A DNA stretch of 64,000 nucleotides from Streptomyces rapamycinicus NRRL 5491 (GCF_024298965.1 NZ_CP085193.1:5704001-5768000); one strand, 5' to 3'; positions 23,729 through 32,529 are shown, counted from the stretch's first letter. Numbers and translations are program-made. Notes: generated by a model not told the origin, from the letters alone.

Positions 23729-26116
23729 TCAGCCGTTGCGCTTCCAGCGCGGCTTGTCGGCACGGCGGTCGAAGGACCGGTCGTGCGAGCTGTGGGAGCG
23801 CTCGTACGAACGGCCGCCGGCGGCACCGCCCCGGTGGTCGTCACGGCGGGCCGGACGGTCGTCGCGACGGTCCCGGTTGAACGGACGGTCCCCGCCACGG
23901 TGGTTGTGGTCGCGGCGCTCGAAGGAGCGGCCACCACGGTCGTTGCTGTCCCGGCGGTCGCGGCTGAAGCCACGGTCGTCGCGGCGCTCGTACGGACGGC
24001 TGCCGCCACGGTCGTCACGGCGGTTGAAGCCACCACGGTCATCGCGGCGGTCATCGCGCCGGTCACGGTTGAAGCCGCGGTCCCGGTCGCCGTCCCGGCG
24101 CTCGTACGAACGGCTGCCGCCACGGTCGTCACGGCGGTTGAAGCCACCACGGTCATCGCGGCGGTCATCGCGCCGGTCACGGTTGAAGCCGCGGTCCCGG
24201 TCGCCGTCCCGGCGCTCGTACGAACGGCTGCCGCCACGGTCGTCACGACGGTTGAAGCCACCACGGTCATCGCGGCGGTCGTCCCGCCGGTCACGGTTGA
24301 AGCCGCGGTCCCGGTCGCCGTCCCGGCGGTCGAAGGAACGGCCGCCCCGGTCGTCCCGGCCCCGGTCGTTGTCCCGGCGGTCGTACGAGGAGCGGCGCGG
24401 CGCCTCGCCGCCACCCGCGCCCTCGGCCCCCGCGCCCTTCACGGCGGGCACGGTCGTGGGCTCCGCCGTGCGCTGCGCGGGCAGCGTCACAGCGGCGGCC
24501 TCGGCCACCGCCCCGGCCCCGGCCGCGGTCGCGGACTCCGCCGGTGTCACGGTCTCGCCGCGCTCGCGCGCCGCCCGCGCGGACAGCCGGTCGGCCTCCT
24601 CGCGCAGCTCGGCCGCGCGCCGCTGCGCGCGCTCCAGCTCCCGGGTGAGGTCCTGCGCCTCGCGCTCGGCCTGCTTGGCCGCGTTCGAGGCCGCCTCCGC
24701 CTGCACCTCGGTGAGCGAACGCGCACCCGTGATCTGGGCCACGTCCTCGTCGAACGCTCCGCCACCGCCGACGATGTGACGCGAGGCGTCGACGCCCGCG
24801 TCCTCCATCAGCCGGAAGATCTGGCGGCGCTGGTGCGGCAGGGCCAGCGAGACGACGGTGCCGCTCTGGCCCGCCCGGGCCGTACGGCCGGAGCGGTGCA
24901 GATAGTCCTTGTGGTCACCGGCCGGGTCCACGTTCAGCACCAGGTCGATGCCGTCGACGTGGATACCGCGCGCGGCGACGTCCGTGGCGACGAGCACATT
25001 GACGTACCCGTCCTTGAAGTCGGCCAGAGTGCGGGTGCGCGCGCCCTGCGTCATGCCGCCGTGCAGCGCGTCGGCGCGTACGCCCGCGTCGCACAGCTGC
25101 TCGGCGACGCGGTCGGCGCCCAGCTGGGTCCGTACGAAGATGATGGTGCGGCCCTTGCGCGCCGCGATGGCGGCGGTGACCGGCGCCTTGTCCTTCGGCT
25201 TCACCACGAGCACGTGGTGGGTCATCGTGGTGACCGCGCCCTGCGCCGAGTCGACCTCGTGGGTGACCGGGTCGACCAGGTAGCGCTTGACCAGGCTGTC
25301 GATCTCGTTCTCCAGCGTCGCGGAGAACAGCAGCCGCTGCCCGCCCTGCGGCACCAGGTCGAGGATCTCGGTGACCTCGGGCAGGAAGCCCATGTCGGCC
25401 ATCTGGTCGGCCTCGTCGAGGACCGCGACCTGGACCTTGTCGAGGGACGCGGCGCCGCGGTCGATGATGTCTCGCAGTCGGCCCGGGGTGGCGACCAGGA
25501 TGTCCACGCCGCGCTCCAGCGCGTAGATCTGATTGCCCATCGACGTGCCGCCGCAGACGACCTTGAGCTTGAGGCCGAGCACATCGCCGTACGGCTGCAG
25601 CGCGTCGCTCACCTGCATCGCGAGCTCACGGGTCGGGGTGAGGATCAGCCCACGGGGACGCTTCTTCTCGGTGTGACCGCCGGCCAGCGTGGTCAGCAGC
25701 GGAAGGCCGAACGAGAGGGTCTTGCCGGAGCCGGTACGGCCGCGGCCGAGGATGTCCTTCCCGGCCATGGCGTCGGGGATGGTCGCGGCCTGGATCGGGA
25801 AGGGCGTGGTGACGCCGTTCTGCGCCAGCTTGCGGACGATCTGCTCGGGGAGGCCGAGGTCGGCGAATGTGATGTCGGGCGCCTTAGGGGTGTCGGGGGC
25901 TTCCGTGGCGGCTTGCTCGTCCTGCTCCGACGGCTCGAACGGCTCGGCCGGGGCGGTCAGCTCGCTCGACTCGCTCTGAGCGGCCAGCCCAGCGGCCAGC
26001 CCACTCAGCTCGCTCTGAGCGGCCAGCTCGCTCGACTCACTCGGAGCGGTCAGCTCACTCGGCTCGCTCGGCTCTTCGTGAGCGGGCATGACGGCGTGAT
26101 CAGTGGAAACGGACAT
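23729..26116 (-). CDS. DEAD-box RNA helicase with RDD-rich C-terminal repeats
   Basis: A 795-aa ATP-dependent RNA helicase. An acidic Ser/Glu-rich leader (about 1-80) precedes the core: the Q motif region Phe-Pro-Ile-Gln, motif I GRTGSGKT (about 130), Pro-Thr-Arg-Glu-Leu-Ala, DEAD, Ser-Ala-Thr, and motif VI His-Arg-Ser-Gly-Arg-Thr-Ala-Arg-Ala-Gly (about 415). A coiled coil near 490-545 follows. The last 200 residues are Arg/Asp/Gly-rich, with three near-identical 38-residue repeats that probably bind RNA. It is the likely orthologue of S. coelicolor SCO4096-type helicases. The long open frame on the opposite strand is a shadow. Confidence 0.93.
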   Translation of the reverse strand: MSVSTDHAVMPAHEEPSEPSELTAPSESSELAAQSELSGLAAGLAAQSESSELTAPAEPFEPSEQDEQAATEAPDTPKAPDITFADLGLPEQIVRKLAQNGVTTPFPIQAATIPDAMAGKDILGRGRTGSGKTLSFGLPLLTTLAGGHTEKKRPRGLILTPTRELAMQVSDALQPYGDVLGLKLKVVCGGTSMGNQIYALERGVDILVATPGRLRDIIDRGAASLDKVQVAVLDEADQMADMGFLPEVTEILDLVPQGGQRLLFSATLENEIDSLVKRYLVDPVTHEVDSAQGAVTTMTHHVLVVKPKDKAPVTAAIAARKGRTIIFVRTQLGADRVAEQLCDAGVRADALHGGMTQGARTRTLADFKDGYVNVLVATDVAARGIHVDGIDLVLNVDPAGDHKDYLHRSGRTARAGQSGTVVSLALPHQRRQIFRLMEDAGVDASRHIVGGGGAFDEDVAQITGARSLTEVQAEAASNAAKQAEREAQDLTRELERAQRRAAELREEADRLSARAARERGETVTPAESATAAGAGAVAEAAAVTLPAQRTAEPTTVPAVKGAGAEGAGGGEAPRRSSYDRRDNDRGRDDRGGRSFDRRDGDRDRGFNRDRRDDRRDDRGGFNRRDDRGGSRSYERRDGDRDRGFNRDRRDDRRDDRGGFNRRDDRGGSRSYERRDGDRDRGFNRDRRDDRRDDRGGFNRRDDRGGSRPYERRDDRGFSRDRRDSNDRGGRSFERRDHNHRGGDRPFNRDRRDDRPARRDDHRGGAAGGRSYERSHSSHDRSFDRRADKPRWKRNG
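23993..24334 (-). repeat. 114-bp tandem repeats, about 3 copies, inside the helicase gene
   Basis: The same block recurs with a period of exactly 114 bp (for example TGCCGCCACG at 24001, 24115 and 24229), which is 38 codons. Copies are almost identical. The units encode Arg-Asp-Asp-Arg-Gly-Gly-Phe-Asn-Arg motifs of the C-terminal tail. High identity implies recent expansion or gene conversion. Confidence 0.85.
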
Positions 26117-26387
26117 GCGAAATGCGAAACCTTCCGGAGTCTCGGCACGCGCCCAAACTCCGTGTGTTGTCGCAAACGACCGCCTCTATGCGGTCAGCCA
26201 CGGGATGGCAAGGAACGCGCCTCGCGGCGCACTTCTACGAGGCGCCGGGCAAATGGGATCAAACGATCTACCACCATACGCACCTCCACCCCTCAAGAGC
26301 AAATTCGCTCCATCCGCGCTGGTCGGCGACGACCGGGCGCCATCCCGCGGGCGTATCCCGCAGGCCCATTCCGCGGATTCCGCGGAC

Positions 26388-26963
26388 TTACCCCGCGGGC
26401 TGGTCCGAAGGGGAAGCGGGCGCGGTCGGGGGCTCGGGAGCGGTCGGCTTCGGGTCCGACGCGCTCGGCGGCGGGCTCGACGGCCGGGGCGCGGGCGGCG
26501 CGTCGGACGTGGTGGCGCCGCCCGGCTGCGGCGGGGCGGAGGGGTCCGGGCGGTGGTGCGGGGCGCCCTTCTTGCCGGGCGGGGCCGAGGGCTCGGCCTC
26601 GGGGTCGGTCGCGGAGGCCGAGGCCGACCGGTCCTCGCCGTCCTTCTTCTTCCCCTTCTCGCCCTTCTTCCCCTTCCCGTCCTTCTCGTCCCGGTCGGAG
26701 TCCGCGTACGGCCGCCCCCGGCCGTCCGACCGCACCACGGCGCCGCCCGTGTCCGCCGCCTCGCCCTTCTGGTGGGAGCCGCGGTGTTTGTCCGGCCGCT
26801 CGGGGTCGTCGGAGATGCTCATGCAGCCGCCCAGCGCCAGGGCGACGGCCACGAGCGCCGCGACCGCCGCCCCGCGCACGGCGGCACGGGGCGCGCGCCG
26901 GGGGATCCGGGGGGAACGGGCGGTGCGAGGAGCGGGGGATCCGGGCACGGGGGATCCGGGCAT
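26388..26963 (-). CDS. Putative lipoprotein
   Basis: A 191-aa protein from ATG 26963, chosen because GGAGGT lies 7 nt upstream. A basic, Pro/Arg-rich N-terminus leads into a hydrophobic helix ending in a lipobox (Leu-Ala-Leu-Gly-Gly-Cys, near residues 40-45), so it is probably lipidated and surface-attached. The rest is low complexity: a Lys/Asp/Glu/Gly-rich stretch around Lys-Gly-Lys-Lys-Gly-Glu-Lys, then Pro/Ser/Ala-rich sequence. No folded domain is evident. It may act as a wall-spanning tether. Confidence 0.6.
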   Translation of the reverse strand: MPGSPVPGSPAPRTARSPRIPRRAPRAAVRGAAVAALVAVALALGGCMSISDDPERPDKHRGSHQKGEAADTGGAVVRSDGRGRPYADSDRDEKDGKGKKGEKGKKKDGEDRSASASATDPEAEPSAPPGKKGAPHHRPDPSAPPQPGGATTSDAPPAPRPSSPPPSASDPKPTAPEPPTAPASPSDQPAG

Positions 26964-27079
26964 GCGCGGGACACCTCCAGACGGCAGGGATGTGACGCCC
27001 TGCCCAACTGGCGCCGCCCCGCCCAGGACACGCATGCGGTACGGACCCGGCCCGTCGCGTAGACCGCACGTCCGGCGTC

Positions 27080-27261
27080 GGTCGTAGGCGGAGGCGTCCG
27101 GGGACGGGTGCGGGCAGGCGTCCGGGGGCGGAAGTGGGCCGGGCGTCCGGAGGCGGATGTGGGCGGGGGCGTCCGGAGGCGGATACCGGCGCCGGAGTCA
27201 GCCGGAGCCCGCGAACGGGCCCTGGCCGCGAACGGGCCGTGGCCGCGAACGGGCCGTGGCC
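27080..27261. repeat. G-rich short tandem repeats
   Basis: The 303-bp gap 26964-27266 holds repeated GGCGTCCGG-centred units (about four between 27088 and 27180) and then three 17-bp units GCGAACGGGCC(C/G)TGGCC at about 27211-27261. Many G-runs lie on the + strand. No gene is supported. The last repeat stops about 6 bp before the metallopeptidase stop codon. Confidence 0.6.
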
Positions 27262-27266
27262 GAGGA

Positions 27267-27617
27267 TCAGCCGTACCCGAGCGCGTGCAGCCGCGCGTCG
27301 TCGATCCCGAAGTGGTGCGCGATCTCGTGGACCACGGTCACCTCGGTCTCCTGGACGACGTCCTCCCGTGTCTCGCTCAGCCGCAGCGTCGGCCCCCGGT
27401 AGACGGTGATCCGGTCCGGCAGTACGCCCGCGTACCACTCGCCCCGGTCGGTGAGCGGCGTCCCCTCGTAGAGCCCGAGCAGCTCGGGATCGTCCGTCGG
27501 TGGCTCGTCCTCCACGAACACGGCGACGTTGTCCATGAGCCGTGTCAGCTCCGGCGGGATCCGGTCCAGCGCCTCGGCGACCAGTTCCTCGAACTCCTCG
27601 CGCGTCATCTCCAGCAC
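27267..27617 (-). CDS. Small zincin-type metallopeptidase
   Basis: A 116-aa protein ending with the zinc signature Val-Val-His-Glu-Ile-Ala-His-His-Phe-Gly-Ile-Asp (HExxH, about residues 99-103, with a following Gly-Ile-Asp), as in the conserved actinobacterial metallopeptidase/zincin family of this length. Upstream are Phe-Glu-Glu-Leu-Val near the start, Asp-Asn-Val-Ala-Val-Phe-Val-Glu-Asp, a Gly-Leu-Tyr-Glu-Gly motif and Ile-Thr-Val-Tyr-Arg-Gly. GTG 27617 gives the usual length. The frame extends upstream to 27860 but that part is Arg/Gly-rich and unconvincing. Substrate unknown. Confidence 0.85.
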   Translation of the reverse strand: MLEMTREEFEELVAEALDRIPPELTRLMDNVAVFVEDEPPTDDPELLGLYEGTPLTDRGEWYAGVLPDRITVYRGPTLRLSETREDVVQETEVTVVHEIAHHFGIDDARLHALGYG

Positions 27618-27825
27618 GAGGCCATTGTCGGGCAGCCGGGCCCGGAAAGGAGCCGTCGGCGCCAAGCTATCCGCGCCGGACGTCTCCGGGCGCCGGGCGC
27701 GGCCGCCGTCCGGCGCATCGCCGCCCCCGGCGCATCGCCGCCCCCCGGCACACTGCCGTCCGGGCACCGGCCCACCCCGGCGCCGCCCAGGCATACGCCG
27801 CCGCGCGGACGGGCATACGGGACCA

Positions 27826-29439
27826 ATGGCCCGCGAACCGCTCCGGCTGCTGCGTGCCACCGCTCAGCGCGCGGGCACCGCGGCCGTCTCCCCCCTTCGC
27901 CGCTTCCGCCGCCCCTCGCAGACCCCCTCCCCCGCCGCTTCCGCCCATCGCACGCGCACTCCGTTCGACCCCGCTCCGTTCGACCCCACGGCGCTCGATC
28001 CCACCGCGCGCCCCCACCCCCTTGTCCGCGCCGCCGGGCTGGCCGCCGTGACCGTCCTCGGCGCCTGGATCGGGCTGCTGGTGGTCGGGAGCGTCCACAT
28101 CTCCGTAGGCCCGATGGACACGCGGATGGCGCTGCGACCGTCCCTCACCGGCGGCACCAAGATCAACGTGGCCCCGCTGGGCGCGCTCGAGCTGAACAGC
28201 CACCACGCCCCGCTCCGCCTGGACGTGGACGTGGACCGGCTCGACCCCATACGGTCCCAGGCCCTCGTCGACCACCCCGAGCGGCTCTCCGGGCTGCAGG
28301 ACGAGGTCGCGAGCGACATCACCCGCGGCACCCTCGGCCTCGCGGTCCGCTCCTGCGTCGCCGTGGTCTTCGGCGCCACCGCGCTGGGCCTGACGGTCTA
28401 CCGCCGCCCCCGCCGGGCACTGGCCGCCGGAGGGCTCGCCCTCACGCTGCTGACCGCCTCCGGCGGCGCCGTCTACGCCACGTGGAACCCGAATTCCGTA
28501 CTGGAGCCGCGCTACTCCGGGCTGCTCTCCAGCGCCCCCTCGGTGGTGGGCAACGCGCGCAGCATCGTGACCGACTTCGACGTCTATCAGCGGGAGTTGG
28601 CCCGGCTGGTGACCAATGTCACCCAGCTCTACGAGGCGACCTCGACGCTCCCCGCGTACCAGCCCGATCCGACCACCATGCGGGTGCTGCACATCTCGGA
28701 CGTCCATCTCAATCCGGCCGCGTGGCACATCGTGCAGTCGCTGGTGCGGCAGTACAAGGTCAGCGTGATCATCGACACGGGCGACACGATGGACCACGGC
28801 ACCTCCGCCGAGAACGGCTTCCTCGACCCCGTCTCCGACCTCGGCGCCCCCTATGTCTGGGTGCGCGGCAACCACGACTCGGCGTCGACCCAGCGCTACC
28901 TGGCCAAGCGCAAGGGGGCACATGTCGTGGACAACGGCGATGTGGTCACCGTCGCCGGGCTGCGGATCGCGGGCATCGGCGATCCGCAGTTCACCCCCGA
29001 CCGCTCCGCCGCGGCCGCCGGTGACGCGGCCGAGCACAGCGCCGGCCGGCAGCTCGCCGAGGCTATCCGGGACCGCAAGGCCGCGGGCGCCCCGGTCGAC
29101 ATCGCCCTCGCCCACAACCCGATCGCCGCCCGCGAGACCGACGGCACCGTGCCGCTCGCCCTCACCGGCCATGTCCATCACCGCCGTACGGAGGTGCTCC
29201 CCGGCGGCACCCGGCTGATGACCGAGGGGTCGACGGGCGGCAGCGGGCTGCGCGCGGTGGACGACGGCACACCGGACACGGTGCAGGCGTCGGTCCTCTA
29301 CCTGGACCGGGACACGCGACGGCTCCAGGCGTGGGACGAGATCGATCTGGGCGGTCTGGGCCTTGCGAAGGCCGAGGTCAGCCGTCATCTGCCGGCCGAG
29401 AACCGGCCGGGCGCGACACCGACGCCCACCACTCCGTAA
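27826..29439 (+). CDS. Membrane-anchored metallophosphoesterase
   Basis: A 537-aa protein from ATG 27826. A basic, Pro-rich cytosolic start precedes transmembrane segments near residues 72-92 and about 170-220. The C-terminal half (about 285-510) is a calcineurin-like phosphoesterase: Ser-Asp-Val-His-Leu-Asn (metal ligands D and H), Asp-Thr-Gly-Asp-Thr-Met-Asp-His-Gly, Arg-Gly-Asn-His-Asp-Ser, a later Ala-His-Asn-Pro and Gly-His-Val-His-His. It is divergent from the metallopeptidase gene across 208 bp. The substrate cannot be read. A role in envelope phosphate or lipid metabolism is possible. Confidence 0.88.
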   Translation: MAREPLRLLRATAQRAGTAAVSPLRRFRRPSQTPSPAASAHRTRTPFDPAPFDPTALDPTARPHPLVRAAGLAAVTVLGAWIGLLVVGSVHISVGPMDTRMALRPSLTGGTKINVAPLGALELNSHHAPLRLDVDVDRLDPIRSQALVDHPERLSGLQDEVASDITRGTLGLAVRSCVAVVFGATALGLTVYRRPRRALAAGGLALTLLTASGGAVYATWNPNSVLEPRYSGLLSSAPSVVGNARSIVTDFDVYQRELARLVTNVTQLYEATSTLPAYQPDPTTMRVLHISDVHLNPAAWHIVQSLVRQYKVSVIIDTGDTMDHGTSAENGFLDPVSDLGAPYVWVRGNHDSASTQRYLAKRKGAHVVDNGDVVTVAGLRIAGIGDPQFTPDRSAAAAGDAAEHSAGRQLAEAIRDRKAAGAPVDIALAHNPIAARETDGTVPLALTGHVHHRRTEVLPGGTRLMTEGSTGGSGLRAVDDGTPDTVQASVLYLDRDTRRLQAWDEIDLGGLGLAKAEVSRHLPAENRPGATPTPTTP

Positions 29440-29520
29440 ACCGTTTTGGCGAACCTCACCGGCATCCCATATGCTTCTCGCGTCCCCGAAAGCGCCGCAA
29501 GGCGCCCAGGTGGGCCATCG

Positions 29521-29593
29521 GCCCTCATCGTCTAGTGGCCCAGGACGCCGCCCTTTCAAGGCGGTAGCACGGGTTCGAATCCCGTTGGGGGCA
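29521..29593 (+). tRNA. tRNA-Glu (anticodon TTC)
   Basis: GCCCTCA pairs with TGGGGGC. The anticodon loop CTTTCAA, between CCGCC and GGCGG, gives TTC. The T-arm contains GGGTTCGAATCCC. Discriminator A29593 is followed by an encoded CCA at 29594-29596. Confidence 0.96.
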
Positions 29594-29605
29594 CCACCTT
29601 CTTTG

Positions 29606-29645
29606 AGTCACCGCAGGTCGGACCGTACCTGCCGGTGACTTTTTT
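29606..29645 (+). terminator. Terminator after tRNA-Glu
   Basis: AGTCACCGCAGGT pairs with ACCTGCCGGTGACT, followed by five T at 29641-29645. Directly after it, about 29646-29681 carries three 12-bp CATGCGCGCGTT-type repeats with no gene. Confidence 0.85.
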
Positions 29646-29819
29646 CATGCGCGCGTTCATGCGCACGTTCATGCGCGCGTTTCGTGCGCGCGCCACACAA
29701 CGGCCCCACACCCCCACACCCCCCCACCCTCACCCCCCCCGGAATGTCTCCCTCCCCCACGCGGTTGTACGTAGGCAACGGCACCGGACCCGCCGCAGGC
29801 CCCATGCGAGGGAGCACAG

Positions 29820-30641
29820 ATGACCGTCCAGGACGTCGACCGGGTGAGCTTCGCCGAGGAGTGGGAGCGCTGGCACCGCGCCCATGAGCAGGCGCTCGCC
29901 GACCCCCACGGATTTCTCGCGATCACCAGCCTGCGCTGGCTGAGCCCGGAGCCGACCCGCTTCGAGGATGCCCCCGGCGCCTGGTCCAGCGGCCCGGAGG
30001 GCGTGGTGGTCGAGCTCGCCGACGGCGAGGAGCTGACGATCGACGGCACGGCGGTGCACGGGCGGTACGTCTTCGGGGCGATCGCCGAGCGGGCCAGCCT
30101 GTACGCGGGGTACGGCGACGCGGTGATCGAGATCGCCAAGCGCGGCGGCCACGACATCGTCCGCCCCCGCCACCCCGGCAACCCCCTCCGCACCGACTTC
30201 ACCCGCACCCCCGCCTACGCCCCCGACCCCCGCTGGGTCCGCCCCGGCCGCTACCTCCCCTTCGACGAGCCGCGCGCGATCACCGTGGGCGCCGTGGCGG
30301 AGGGTCTTGAGCACGTCTACGACGCGCCCGGGCAGGTCGAGTTCGAGCTGGACGGCGAGACGTTCCGGCTCACCGCCTTCAACGGCAAGCGGCCCGGCAC
30401 CCTGATGGTGCTCCTCACCGACGCCACCTCGGGCGTGACCACATACGCCGCGAACCGCTCCCTCCAGATCGACGCCCCCGACGAGACCGGCCGCGTCACC
30501 CTCGACTTCAACCGCGCCACCAACCTCCCCTGCGCCTACACCGACCTCGCGACCTGCCCCCTGCCACCCACCGAGAACCGGCTGCCGGTCGCGATCGAGG
30601 CGGGCGAAAAGCTCCCCCTGGAACGCGGCGGCCGCCCCTGA
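29820..30641 (+). CDS. DUF1684 family protein
   Basis: A 273-aa protein with the DUF1684 hallmarks: an N-terminal Trp-x2-Trp helix, Pro-His-Gly-Phe-Leu-Ala-Ile-Thr-Ser-Leu-Arg-Trp-Leu, a beta-rich core, Gly-Arg-Tyr-Leu-Pro-Phe, and the C-terminal Val-Thr-Leu-Asp-Phe-Asn-Arg-Ala-Thr-Asn-Leu-Pro-Cys-Ala-Tyr plus Cys-Pro-Leu-Pro-Pro-Thr-Glu-Asn-Arg-Leu-Pro motifs. Family function is not established. The ATG follows GCGAGGGAGC. Upstream 29690-29750 is a C-rich low-complexity stretch. Confidence 0.88.
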   Translation: MTVQDVDRVSFAEEWERWHRAHEQALADPHGFLAITSLRWLSPEPTRFEDAPGAWSSGPEGVVVELADGEELTIDGTAVHGRYVFGAIAERASLYAGYGDAVIEIAKRGGHDIVRPRHPGNPLRTDFTRTPAYAPDPRWVRPGRYLPFDEPRAITVGAVAEGLEHVYDAPGQVEFELDGETFRLTAFNGKRPGTLMVLLTDATSGVTTYAANRSLQIDAPDETGRVTLDFNRATNLPCAYTDLATCPLPPTENRLPVAIEAGEKLPLERGGRP

Positions 30642-30877
30642 TCCGGCCCCGGACGGACAGACCTCCGGCCACGCCCCACCGCTCACCGACCGAGGCCCGG
30701 CCCGCCCGGTGAGCGGTCAGAACACGGCCGGAGGTCTGATACGCTGATCCAGCGACAACGACGCGGCGGAGAGAAATCAAGGCCCCGGTTCGAAGATCGC
30801 AAGGAGTGCGAATCCACGACGGGAAATCCCGTTGGGAGCGCACCCCACATGTGCGAGACTCGTGCTCGTACACGCAA

Positions 30878-30952
30878 GGTCCTGTGGAGCAGTTTGGAGT
30901 GCTCGCCACCCTGTCAAGGTGGAGGCCGCGGGTTCAAATCCCGTCAGGACCG
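30878..30952 (+). tRNA. tRNA-Asp (anticodon GTC)
   Basis: GGTCCTG pairs with CAGGACC. The anticodon loop CTGTCAA between CCACC and GGTGG gives GTC. Length 75 nt, discriminator G. It is identical to the copy at 56720-56794. It is followed 4 nt later by tRNA-Phe, probably in one transcript. Confidence 0.96.
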
Positions 30953-30956
30953 CTGC

Positions 30957-31030
30957 GGCTGGGTAGCTCAGTTGGTACGAGCGTCCGCCTGAAAAGCGGA
31001 AGGTCGCCGGTTCGACCCCGGCCCCAGCCA
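30957..31030 (+). tRNA. tRNA-Phe (anticodon GAA); integration site of the AICE
   Basis: GGCTGGG pairs with CCCAGCC. The anticodon loop CTGAAAA gives GAA. Length 74 nt, discriminator A. From base 30987 onward its 3' half belongs to the perfect 54-bp repeat found again at 45262-45315, so the integrated element rebuilt the gene's 3' end. Confidence 0.96.
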
Positions 31031-31040
31031 CCGCAGCCCT
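30987..31040 (+). repeat. attL, 54-bp direct repeat in tRNA-Phe
   Basis: Identical to 45262-45315. It runs from the anticodon stem of tRNA-Phe through its 3' end plus 10 bp. Identity stops on both sides (C versus G before, G versus C after), which defines the core precisely. Confidence 0.95.
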
Positions 31041-31051
31041 GAACTGGGCAA

Positions 31052-31086
31052 AGCCCCCTCCCGGGTCACCCGGAGGGGGCTTCTTC
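31052..31086 (+). terminator. Terminator just inside attL
   Basis: AGCCCCCTCCCGGGT pairs with ACCCGGAGGGGGCT, then TCTTCG. It closely resembles the hairpins at 45327-45361 and 46222-46258. It ends tRNA-Phe transcription before the integrase gene. Confidence 0.8.
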
Positions 31087-31135
31087 GTTGCCCGTGACGC
31101 CTACGGCTGACGCCAACGGCGCCGGATCACCGGAT

Positions 31136-32350
31136 CTACGCCAACCGGTCCTCCAGACGGCCGAGCGCCTTCCGCTGCTCATCAAGCGAGGCATGGGCGT
31201 AGACCTGCATGGTCACGCCGTGATCGCTGTGCCCGGCGATCTGCTGGACGACGTGCACGGGGACCCCAAGATCCAGCAGCAGGGTGATGCAGGTGTGTCG
31301 GAGATCATGGAAGCGCAGGTCCAGGCCGAGCCGCTTCCGCACCGGGTCCCAACTCCGGCGGAGGTTGTCCGGCTCGTACGGAGTCCCGATCCGGGAGGGG
31401 AAGACCAGCCCGTTCTCCTGCCAGGCCATGCCGGCCGCCGCCCGCTCCTGTGCCTGACGCTCCTGGTGGGCGCGGAGCGCGGAGACGGCGAGGGGCGGGA
31501 GGGGGATGGTGCGCTCGGAAGACCGCGTCTTGGGCAGGACGAGCCGCAGTTCCCCGCCGACGCGCTGGAGGTTGGTCAGCACGGTGAGGGTGCCCCGCTC
31601 CAGGTCCACCGCCGACCAGCGCAGGCCCAGCAGCTCACCGCGCCGCATGCCGAGGAGCAGCGCCAGGACGTAGAGGGCGTGCAAGCGGTGCTCCCGGAGC
31701 TCTTTCAGGACCAGCTTGGCCTGAGCAGGTGAGAGCCCCTTGCCGGTCCGGTAGGAGGGCGCCGGGGTCTTCACGAGCTTGGCGACGTTCCGCATGATCA
31801 GCTCCTCGCGGACGGCGTGCTCCAGGGCGTTCCGCAGCACGGCGTGAATCGACTGGACCATGCGGGCCGACAGCTTGCGCTCACAGCAACGGCGAGCGGC
31901 GCAGCACTGCGGCTTTGCCCGTTCCTTGTCCCAGCCGTTCTTGCAGCACTGGCATTCTTCGCGCACCCGGTTCAGCCACACCCGGACCTCTTGGGCGCGC
32001 AGGTCGCGGAGCTTCCTGCTACCCAGGCCGGGTACCAGGTGGACGCGCACGACGCTTTCGTAGCCCTGGTACGTCTTGGGCCGCCGGTTGGGCGCCACCT
32101 CCTCAGCCAGCCAGTAGGCCAGATACTCGCCGACCGTCGAATCGGTGTCGGGCAGGGGCACCCCCTTCTGATCTTGAGACTGGAGATCGATCAGCTTGCG
32201 GTGCACCTCCTCCCACGTCTCGCCATACACGGACTTGCGCTTACGGATGCCGGACGCCGTGATCACGTACGCCCGACCGTGGTAACGGCCGTCCTTGCGC
32301 TTGGTGATCGTTCCGGCCCCATTGGGGTTGCGCTTGCGCTGCGATGGCAT
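31136..32350 (-). CDS. int: Tyrosine recombinase (integrase) of the AICE
   Basis: A 404-aa phage-type integrase catalysing site-specific recombination at tRNA-Phe. The N-terminal arm-binding region is basic, followed by a core-binding SAM-like domain with a Cys-rich insertion (eight Cys within about 30 residues near 125-155), a feature I know from Streptomyces AICE integrases. The catalytic domain shows Arg in Gly-Met-Arg-Arg-Gly-Glu, the His-Asp-Leu-Arg-His box, Gly-His-Ser-Asp and the nucleophile Tyr in Met-Gln-Val-Tyr-Ala-His. It starts at the stop of xis (TGATG), so the two are translationally coupled. It ends about 95 bp from attL. Confidence 0.95.
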   Translation of the reverse strand: MPSQRKRNPNGAGTITKRKDGRYHGRAYVITASGIRKRKSVYGETWEEVHRKLIDLQSQDQKGVPLPDTDSTVGEYLAYWLAEEVAPNRRPKTYQGYESVVRVHLVPGLGSRKLRDLRAQEVRVWLNRVREECQCCKNGWDKERAKPQCCAARRCCERKLSARMVQSIHAVLRNALEHAVREELIMRNVAKLVKTPAPSYRTGKGLSPAQAKLVLKELREHRLHALYVLALLLGMRRGELLGLRWSAVDLERGTLTVLTNLQRVGGELRLVLPKTRSSERTIPLPPLAVSALRAHQERQAQERAAAGMAWQENGLVFPSRIGTPYEPDNLRRSWDPVRKRLGLDLRFHDLRHTCITLLLDLGVPVHVVQQIAGHSDHGVTMQVYAHASLDEQRKALGRLEDRLA

Positions 32351-32529
32351 CAGGCGGCCTCGGCAATCTGGTGGTCGATGAAGTCACGGAGTGCGGCGGC
32401 GGGGACGCGCCGGGCGCGGCCGATCGTGATGGAGGGCAGGCGCCGGGACCGGATCAGGTCGTAGACCGTGGAACGGCCGATCTTGAGCCGGGCCATCACC
32501 TCCGGCACGGTGAGCAGTTCGTCAGCCAT
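32350..32529 (-). CDS. xis: Excisionase (HTH_17/MerR-like), in frame with RepSA
   Basis: A 59-aa DNA-bending directionality factor: Leu-Thr-Val-Pro-Glu-Val-Met, a recognition helix around Arg-Ser-Thr-Val-Tyr-Asp-Leu-Ile-Arg and the Leu-Pro-Ser-Ile wing, typical of AICE Xis proteins that work with Int for excision. ATG 32529 is preceded by AAGGAGAG, but no stop codon separates this frame from repSA upstream, so Xis may be made both alone and as the C-terminus of a fusion. It overlaps int by one base. Confidence 0.85.
   Translation of the reverse strand: MADELLTVPEVMARLKIGRSTVYDLIRSRRLPSITIGRARRVPAAALRDFIDHQIAEAA

Noticed and set aside
23666..26995. A 1109-codon + strand frame opposite the DEAD-box helicase
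   Set aside because: It is an antisense shadow caused by high third-position G+C. Its product is low-complexity Val/Ala/Arg-rich sequence, while the minus strand has all helicase motifs.
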